Shown piece by piece: positions 5,991 to 9,216 of a DNA stretch of 9,216 bases (its first letter is position 1; the number at the start of each line of letters is the position of its first letter). This DNA comes from CAIKNB01 sp964415965. GTDB lineage: Bacteria > Patescibacteriota > Patescibacteriia > 2-12-FULL-60-25. Location of the stretch: the NCBI GenBank assembly GCA_964415965.1, contig CAYQCK010000006.1:1-9216 (forward strand), written 5' to 3'. The position numbers were made by a program, and so were the translations under genes. A model generated the notes under the pieces. That model was not told the origin of the DNA. It was given only the letters and a program-made list of their open reading frames with translations, and ran no database searches.

Positions 5991-6577
5991 GGCTTGGGGT
6001 TGCCGGGCTCCAGGTTCTTGAGCACGGCTTCGAGCGCGCTCGGCAGTTCCGTGACGCCATGTCCGCCGATGGAGACGAAATGCTGTTTCTTCTCGGTCAC
6101 CAATTCGGCATCGAGCTGCTCCGCCAGCCAGACGCTTTCGGCATACGGCACGAGCGGGTCGTCGGTCGAGGCGAGGCAGGTGAACTTTTTGCATTTGCGG
6201 CGGATGTCAGCGAAATCCAATGGCTGTTCCAGCCAGTGCAGCAGACGTTGCTGAAGATGCGACACGCGCTCATGCAAAAACCGACGGCCGAAACCCGCGA
6301 CCAAGACGGCTTGCGGGAATCGGTCAGTGCCGCGGTATTCCTGCAGGTAATGCAGGATCGTCGGGCAGCCCAAAGAATGCCCGACCAGGATGGTGTCGGC
6401 CGGTTCATCGACCGCCTGCGTTAACGTCTTGACCCAATCCTCGCGCACCGGGAAAGCGGGTTGCGGCAAATCGATGGATTTCGCGGGAATACCGGCTTTC
6501 TCCAGTTCCCGCTTCATCCACGGGAACCAGCAGTTATCGGCATGTCCCATCAGGCCATGCACCAGGATGGCTCGCAT
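5987..6577 (-). CDS. RBBP9/YdeN-family alpha/beta hydrolase
   Basis: A 196-residue serine hydrolase of the RBBP9/YdeN type. The strand-turn MRAILVHGLMGHADNCWFPW opens the fold, the nucleophile elbow is GHSLG (66-70, Ser68), and the remaining triad members fit D140 in STDDPLVP and H173 in GGHG. Length is normal for the family. Substrates are mostly unknown; human RBBP9 has been described as a serine hydrolase. ATG 6577 begins the fold directly; no SD is seen, and the only upstream signal is a weak TACGCT 8 bases before it. It is the first gene of a pair with the Nudix gene (4-base ATGA overlap) and follows the terminator of the exported-protein gene. Confidence 0.9.
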   Translation of the reverse strand: MRAILVHGLMGHADNCWFPWMKRELEKAGIPAKSIDLPQPAFPVREDWVKTLTQAVDEPADTILVGHSLGCPTILHYLQEYRGTDRFPQAVLVAGFGRRFLHERVSHLQQRLLHWLEQPLDFADIRRKCKKFTCLASTDDPLVPYAESVWLAEQLDAELVTEKKQHFVSIGGHGVTELPSALEAVLKNLEPGNPKP

Positions 6578-6609
6578 AGGTTTCAAGCGTACACGAACCG
6601 TCCCGGCAA

Positions 6610-6646
6610 AACAAAAAGCCGCGCCGATCCGTGTGGACGGGCGCGG
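6610..6646 (-). terminator. Rho-independent terminator of the exported-protein gene
   Basis: Stem CCGCGCC/GGCGCGG (6619-6625 with 6640-6646, loop 14) followed on the minus strand by CTTTTTGTTTTG. It lies 8 bases after the stop codon at 6655. Confidence 0.85.
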
Positions 6647-6654
6647 TAGCAGGG

Positions 6655-7173
6655 TCAGCGGACCTGGGTCCGGCAAGCCCGGGTGGTGGAGCCGGGCAAA
6701 GTGCTGGCCACGACCCCGTTCATCACGATGACGAGGTCGGCCGTGCAGTCGGAGTTGGCCCGGATGATGCGGACATGCCAGCCGTCCGGAGCCATCCGCG
6801 AACCGCGGAGGATGAAGCGCGCCGTCTGCGCGCCGTCGCACGCCAAGGGGTCGAGCCGGAAATTCCGGCCGACGATACCCGTGGGCGTAACCGAGATGCC
6901 GCTCGCCGCCAGGGCCTGCGCGGTCTCGGCCGTCTCATAGACGATATCGATGCCGTCGGCGTCCTGGCCGGTGCCGCCGTTGGGCTGGCCGCAGCCGGGG
7001 ACGAAGACCTGCTGTATGAGGGGCGGAGGCGGCGGGACGTACTCGATGGTCGTCCTGGTCCGGGTCGTCTGGTTGTAGACGGTGGTGGGCTGGTCGCCGG
7101 GTTCGGCCCGGGCAGTCGCGCAGCCCATCAGGGAAACGAGGCAAACCGCGATGGGGAAAGTACCTTTCAGCAT
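6655..7173 (-). CDS. Exported hypothetical protein, possible lipoprotein
   Basis: A 172-residue protein with an N-terminal signal: K3, a hydrophobic core (about 5-16), then LMGC ending at C18, an acceptable but imperfect lipobox. An ARA motif six residues later would equally suit signal peptidase I, so lipoprotein status is open. The mature part has a Thr/Asn-rich stretch, five consecutive prolines (VPPPPPL), and several cysteines (GCGQP, ACDG, SDC, RACR) that could form disulfides outside the cytoplasm. I recognise no family. ATG 7173 has AAGGAG 6 bases upstream; the frame to 7206 adds only a poor N-terminus. It is flanked by its own terminator and a candidate promoter, so it is probably a single-gene unit. 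Confidence 0.78.
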   Translation of the reverse strand: MLKGTFPIAVCLVSLMGCATARAEPGDQPTTVYNQTTRTRTTIEYVPPPPPLIQQVFVPGCGQPNGGTGQDADGIDIVYETAETAQALAASGISVTPTGIVGRNFRLDPLACDGAQTARFILRGSRMAPDGWHVRIIRANSDCTADLVIVMNGVVASTLPGSTTRACRTQVR

Positions 7174-7200
7174 GCGTCTCTCCTTGGTTGCTGATACGCC

Positions 7201-7229
7201 ATCCAAGCATTTTCCGGCAGCCGAGTCAA
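7201..7229 (-). promoter_or_regulatory. Candidate promoter of the exported-protein gene
   Basis: Minus strand TTGACT (7229-7224, five of six of the -35 consensus), 17 bases, TTGGAT (7206-7201, only three of six of the -10 consensus). The transcript would start about 20 bases before ATG 7173 and include its SD. The -10 is weak. Confidence 0.33.
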
Positions 7230-7242
7230 GGTCTCCGCCAAC

Positions 7243-7270
7243 GAAAAGCCCCGCCAGAATCGGCAGGGCT
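7243..7270 (-). terminator. Rho-independent terminator of the 8211-7300 gene group
   Basis: Nine-pair stem (7247-7255 with 7262-7270, one G-U pair, loop 6) followed on the minus strand by TTTTC. It lies about 30 bases after the stop of the gene at 7300. Confidence 0.75.
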
Positions 7271-7299
7271 GCGGCACGAGGGTCGTGCCGTGATGCTTC

Positions 7300-7623
7300 T
7301 CAGTTGTAGCCGTGGATGCGCGGGTTGGCATCCCGCAAGCCGCGCTGGGTCAGGATCTCGTCCAGGACCAGGCAGCGGCTGAACACCACCTCGTCGATGT
7401 TCGGATCCAGCGGCCGCGCGGCTCCGATGAAGTCTCGCTGCCAGCGCAGGCGTTCGAGCTCATGCGCGAGCTGCTCGATGCGCCAGCGCCGGTACGGCCG
7501 CGGGTCATGCCAGACGATGGGCTTGGGCGGCAGCGCGGTCTTGCGCAGCCGGATGACCGCGCCCAGCGCCGCGTCGAGGACGGTCTGCACGAGCTGGAAC
7601 CAAATCCGTTTGATCACGTTCAT
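7300..7623 (-). CDS. Hypothetical protein (107 aa)
   Basis: I do not recognise this protein. It begins MNVIKRIWFQLVQTVLDAAL, a hydrophobic, probably amphipathic helix, then a Pro/Trp/Arg-rich middle (LPPKPIVWHDPRPYRRWRIE) and a helical second half with many Arg and Leu, ending DANPRIHGYN. The basic, tryptophan-rich middle might bind membrane or nucleic acid, but that is speculation. ATG 7623 has GGAGG 6 bases upstream and overlaps the stop of a 29-codon ORF as ATGA, suggesting coupled translation. A terminator follows, so this is the last gene of the unit starting at 8211. Confidence 0.72.
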   Translation of the reverse strand: MNVIKRIWFQLVQTVLDAALGAVIRLRKTALPPKPIVWHDPRPYRRWRIEQLAHELERLRWQRDFIGAARPLDPNIDEVVFSRCLVLDEILTQRGLRDANPRIHGYN

Positions 7624-7709
7624 CCCTTGCCTCCTCGGTCGGCCGACCTGGATGTCTCGCGCGCGCCCTCGAGGGATGCGCGCCAAAGGCTCTTGAGAAA
7701 GTGCCGCAT
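7620..7709 (-). CDS. Possible 29-residue peptide gene
   Basis: A short ORF (MRHFLKSLWRASLEGARETS, then SADRGGKG) fills exactly the space between two genes. Its ATG is one base after the stop of the gene at 7711, and its TGA overlaps the ATG of the gene at 7623 (ATGA). A weak GGTGG lies 6 bases before its ATG. The N-terminal half could form a basic amphipathic helix. Such tight packing is typical of a translated, coupled ORF, but at this length it could arise by chance, or its translation could serve only to pass ribosomes downstream. Confidence 0.35.
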   Translation of the reverse strand: MRHFLKSLWRASLEGARETSRSADRGGKG

Positions 7710-7710
7710 G

Positions 7711-8211
7711 TCAGGCCACCAGGGACAGCCGCTTCACGAACGTGATGTCGTTCGGGGCGTATCCTGTCGCGGCCAACTCCTTGGGTCCGTACGCATACTT
7801 GGCGAGCATGACGTGCCACGGACCGCCCCTGAAGTCGCAACCCAGGCTCGGCCGGTAGGAGCTGAGCTCCACCCCGTCCGCCCGGCCTTCGAGCCGCGAC
7901 GTGAGCTCCTCGTAGAGGCAGTGCAGGCGCTCGGCCCACGGCAGGCGCTCGAGACGGCTGGCGTGCCTGTCCAGCTCGCGCTCGCACGCCCGGATGCTCT
8001 GCAGCAGATCCTCGACCGAGGCGCCGGCGTACTGCTGGCGGACCGCGTGGCAACTGCCCAGCGCAACCCTGATTGCCTCCTCGAGGCTGACTGTCCGGTA
8101 CTCGTACCGGCTGTCGCGCCAGATCCAGGCATCGAGACCCAGACCGTCGTCTGAAGTCTCTTCGATGCGACATCTGCCGTCGACATACACGACCGAAAAA
8201 ACCTTCTGCAT
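7711..8211 (-). CDS. Hypothetical protein (166 aa)
   Basis: I recognise no family. The 166-residue product starts MQKVFSVVYVDGRCRIEETS, which reads as beta strands, followed by LDAWIWRDSRYEYRTVSLEE and then a long helical region (about 60-110, VEDLLQSIRACERELDRHASRLERLPW) that may be a coiled coil. The end, GGPWHVMLAKYAYGPKELAA and onwards, looks beta-rich again. There is no signal peptide or membrane segment. ATG 8211 has AAGGAG 6 bases upstream and is preceded by leader copy A (8217-8277), nearly identical to the one in front of the gene at 8832, although the two proteins are not similar. It is first in a probable operon with the genes at 7709 and 7623. Confidence 0.72.
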   Translation of the reverse strand: MQKVFSVVYVDGRCRIEETSDDGLGLDAWIWRDSRYEYRTVSLEEAIRVALGSCHAVRQQYAGASVEDLLQSIRACERELDRHASRLERLPWAERLHCLYEELTSRLEGRADGVELSSYRPSLGCDFRGGPWHVMLAKYAYGPKELAATGYAPNDITFVKRLSLVA

Positions 8212-8216
8212 CTGCT

Positions 8217-8277
8217 TCTCCTTGGGAAAGTACTTGGCTTCTTCCCGGTATCACCCGGGATTCGTCGCCTCGACTCC
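8217..8277 (-). promoter_or_regulatory. Conserved 61-base 5' leader, copy A
   Basis: Matches copy B (8838-8898) at 57 of 61 positions without gaps; the distal 27 bases are identical. Read 5' to 3' on the minus strand it contains a small GTCG-AGG-CGAC hairpin, a TCCCGG/CCGGGA hairpin with a six-base loop, then a spacer and the AAGGAG site of the gene at 8211. Differences from copy B fall in the loop of the second hairpin (one) and the spacer (three), not in either stem. No ORF is conserved across it. Confidence 0.75.
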
Positions 8278-8307
8278 ACCTCCGATGATTCGGCGATGCG
8301 GTCGATG

Positions 8308-8331
8308 GGAGGACCGAGATGCCGGTCCTCC
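8308..8331. other. Intergenic hairpin, paired with the one at 8931
   Basis: Nine-base perfect stem (8308-8316 with 8323-8331), loop 6, 15 bases after the stop of the gene at 8347 and 30 bases before leader copy A. No T tract follows on the minus strand, so it is not a standard rho-independent terminator. Its GAGGAC/GTCCTC arms recur at 8931-8955. Confidence 0.65.
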
Positions 8332-8346
8332 TCAAGTGAAGGGGCT

Positions 8347-8832
8347 TCAGCTGGCTTGCGCTTGCGAGAGGACCGTCCGGTCTTCATCCCGGTCATCGGC
8401 CGCTATCGCGCGGCGCTCGATGATCTCGTCGATGTACCGCAGGCGGTCGTTGGTCCTGAGCATGTAGTGCTTGCAGGAATCCGCATCGTGGCCGTGCCGC
8501 TCGACGAAACGCGCCAACTCGCTGACGTAGTCGTTCCGTACCGCCATCAGCTCCGTGACCGTCCGCGCCGCGTAGTTGTTGAAGTCGCAGCTCGGCGGAT
8601 TCAGGATGGCGTCGCGCATGGCTGACGGCAACCTGACCACGTTTTCCGCCGCCATCGCCCGGCGCACGAGCTCCGCGCCGATCTCTCGGATTTCCGCTTC
8701 GAGCTCCGCGAGGCCGGACTTTCCGTCCAGCCCGCTGCTCGTCGCGAACTCGGCAAACTGCCGCTTCTCGTCGACCAGCTTGGCCTTTTTGGCGATCAGC
8801 TCACGCGCGGATGGTTTCCGTGTCGTTTTCAT
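8347..8832 (-). CDS. Hypothetical helical protein (161 aa)
   Basis: I recognise no family. The 161-residue protein is almost wholly helical and highly charged: a basic start (MKTTRKPSARELIAKKAKLV), a Glu-rich heptad-like region (GLAELEAEIREIGAELVRRA, about 42-61), a break (LPSAMRDAILNPPSCDF), then more helix with NDYVSELARFVERHGHD and ending AADDRDEDRTVLSQAQAS. Coiled-coil oligomerisation or nucleic-acid binding is possible but not shown. ATG 8832 is chosen because AAGGAG lies 6 bases upstream inside leader copy B; the in-frame ATG at 8856 lies within the leader and is not conserved in copy A. No similarity to the gene at 8211 despite the shared leader. Confidence 0.75.
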   Translation of the reverse strand: MKTTRKPSARELIAKKAKLVDEKRQFAEFATSSGLDGKSGLAELEAEIREIGAELVRRAMAAENVVRLPSAMRDAILNPPSCDFNNYAARTVTELMAVRNDYVSELARFVERHGHDADSCKHYMLRTNDRLRYIDEIIERRAIAADDRDEDRTVLSQAQAS

Positions 8833-8837
8833 TTCTA

Positions 8838-8898
8838 TCTCCTTGCGAAAGTCCATGGCTTCTTCCCGGTGTCACCCGGGATTCGTCGCCTCGACTCC
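8838..8898 (-). promoter_or_regulatory. Conserved 61-base 5' leader, copy B
   Basis: Partner of copy A (8217-8277), 621 bases away, 57 of 61 identical. On the minus strand: GTCG-AGG-CGAC hairpin, TCCCGG-GTGACA-CCGGGA hairpin, spacer, and the AAGGAG of the gene at 8832. The sequence just upstream is GC-rich, with no recognisable -10 box and little resemblance between copies, so the leader may be read from an upstream promoter as part of a longer transcript. Confidence 0.75.
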
Positions 8899-8900
8899 GT

Positions 8901-8918
8901 GGTCGACCGAGGTCGACC
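8901..8918. repeat. Tandem GGTCGACC palindromes
   Basis: Two copies of the perfect 8-base palindrome GGTCGACC, at 8901-8908 and 8911-8918, one helical turn (10 bases) apart, just upstream of leader copy B. The spacing would suit a dimeric protein bound to one face of the DNA, but short GC palindromes also occur by chance in DNA of this composition. Confidence 0.35.
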
Positions 8919-8930
8919 GCAGGGCTGAGG

Positions 8931-8955
8931 CGAGGACAGAATAATTCTGTCCTCG
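8931..8955. other. Intergenic hairpin, paired with the one at 8308
   Basis: Perfect 12-base inverted repeat (8931-8942 with 8944-8955) around a single central A; as RNA it would form a stem of about nine pairs with an AATAATT-type loop. It lies 17 bases after the stop of the gene at 8973 and 32 bases before leader copy B, the same layout as at 8308. There is no T tract on the minus strand. Confidence 0.7.
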
Positions 8956-8972
8956 ACGCTGGAGGGAAAGTG

Positions 8973-9216
8973 CTACTGTGAGTCGAGCATGTCGAAGTAC
9001 CGCTCGACCGTCGCGGTGATCCGTGCGAGCTCGCAGAAGGACGACGCCTTCACGAACTGCCTGGAGCCGTGGACCGGACCGCTCATCGGGCGCCCCTTCC
9101 CGTCCTTCTTGTCGGAGAACGGGAAGCCTTCGAGTCCGAGCGACTCGCGGAAGGTGCCGATGAAGAAGATGCCGTAGGCCGGGTTGTACTGCACGGCCCA
9201 CGCGTGGCCGGCGATG
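8973..9216 (-). CDS. Hypothetical protein, 5' end beyond the window
   Basis: The frame is open through the right edge of the window, so only the C-terminal 81 residues or so are seen; the GTG at 9194 is an internal codon rather than a supported start, since reading continues as IAGHAWAVQYNPAYGIFFIG. The visible part has aromatic, glycine-containing strands, then SDKKDGKGRPMSGPVHGSRQ and a helical end (CELARITATVERYFDMLDSQ). I recognise no family. It is followed by the hairpin at 8931 and lies first in the array of unknown genes. Whether it also carries the 61-base leader cannot be seen here. Confidence 0.65.
   Translation of the reverse strand, partial: IAGHAWAVQYNPAYGIFFIGTFRESLGLEGFPFSDKKDGKGRPMSGPVHGSRQFVKASSFCELARITATVERYFDMLDSQ

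Noticed and set aside
7690..7712. A degenerate third copy of the leader (ACTTTC-x-CAAG) before the 29-codon ORF
   Set aside because: Only about eleven bases match, without the hairpins; similar ACTTTC strings occur elsewhere, so chance is likely.
7312..8154. 280-codon plus-strand ORF opposite the right-hand genes
   Set aside because: The minus-strand genes have SD sites, tight spacing and a terminator; the plus frame has none of these.
8217..8277. Alternative pairing GGGAA with TTCCC that would extend the leader fold toward the SD
   Set aside because: Possible in copy A but broken in copy B by a single uncompensated change, so it is not supported.
8217..8898. CRISPR-type repeats
   Set aside because: Only two copies 621 bases apart with a gene between them; no regular short spacers.
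8212..8972. Integron cassette array (gene plus attC-like palindrome)
   Set aside because: The gene-hairpin-gene layout is similar, but no RYYYAAC/GTTRRRY core sites are present, the hairpins are short, and no integrase is seen.

Overview
The window is GC-rich bacterial DNA (judged by eye) with compact genes, gaps mostly under 100 bases, and good Shine-Dalgarno (SD) sites before many but not all genes. queA is on the plus strand; everything else is on the minus strand and reads right to left. The gene set is a queuosine enzyme, an MTH1-like Nudix protein, an RBBP9-like hydrolase, a UPF0102 protein, an MBL-fold protein and many small membrane or orphan proteins. This mix, with several starts lying directly behind a -10 box, recalls Candidate Phyla Radiation (Patescibacteria) genomes. 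That assignment is inference only; no rRNA or marker gene is present.

Left part (1-1640): bases 1-154 hold no gene I can support. queA (155-1210) carries an in-frame palindromic repeat inside its coding sequence. It converges on a small orphan gene (1243-1515) that has a near-consensus sigma70-type promoter, and the two share a hairpin terminator.

Middle (1665-7173): minus-strand transcription units are, in order of coordinate, a HIT-family protein followed by a receiver-like protein (2689 to 1665); UPF0102/YraN (3146 to 2778); a three-helix membrane protein (3638 to 3222) whose stop codon lies in a second copy of the palindrome family seen in queA; a two-helix membrane protein followed by a class I methyltransferase (4593 to 3754) with a clear terminator; an MBL-fold hydrolase (5479 to 4661); an RBBP9-like hydrolase coupled by ATGA overlap to a Nudix hydrolase (6577 to 5538); and an exported protein or lipoprotein (7173 to 6655) with its own terminator. 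Most look like housekeeping or nucleotide/RNA metabolism genes, and no pathway joins them beyond the paired genes.

Right part (7240-9216): a run of unrecognised genes in one orientation. Two of its intergenic spacers share a layout: stop codon, about 16 bases, a hairpin with GAGGAC/GTCCTC arms, about 31 bases, then a 61-base leader (57 of 61 positions identical) ending at the SD of the next gene. The downstream genes are not related to each other, so the conserved element is non-coding. This is the best candidate here for something undescribed. The rightmost gene runs off the window. No tRNA, rRNA, insertion sequence, CRISPR array or origin was seen.
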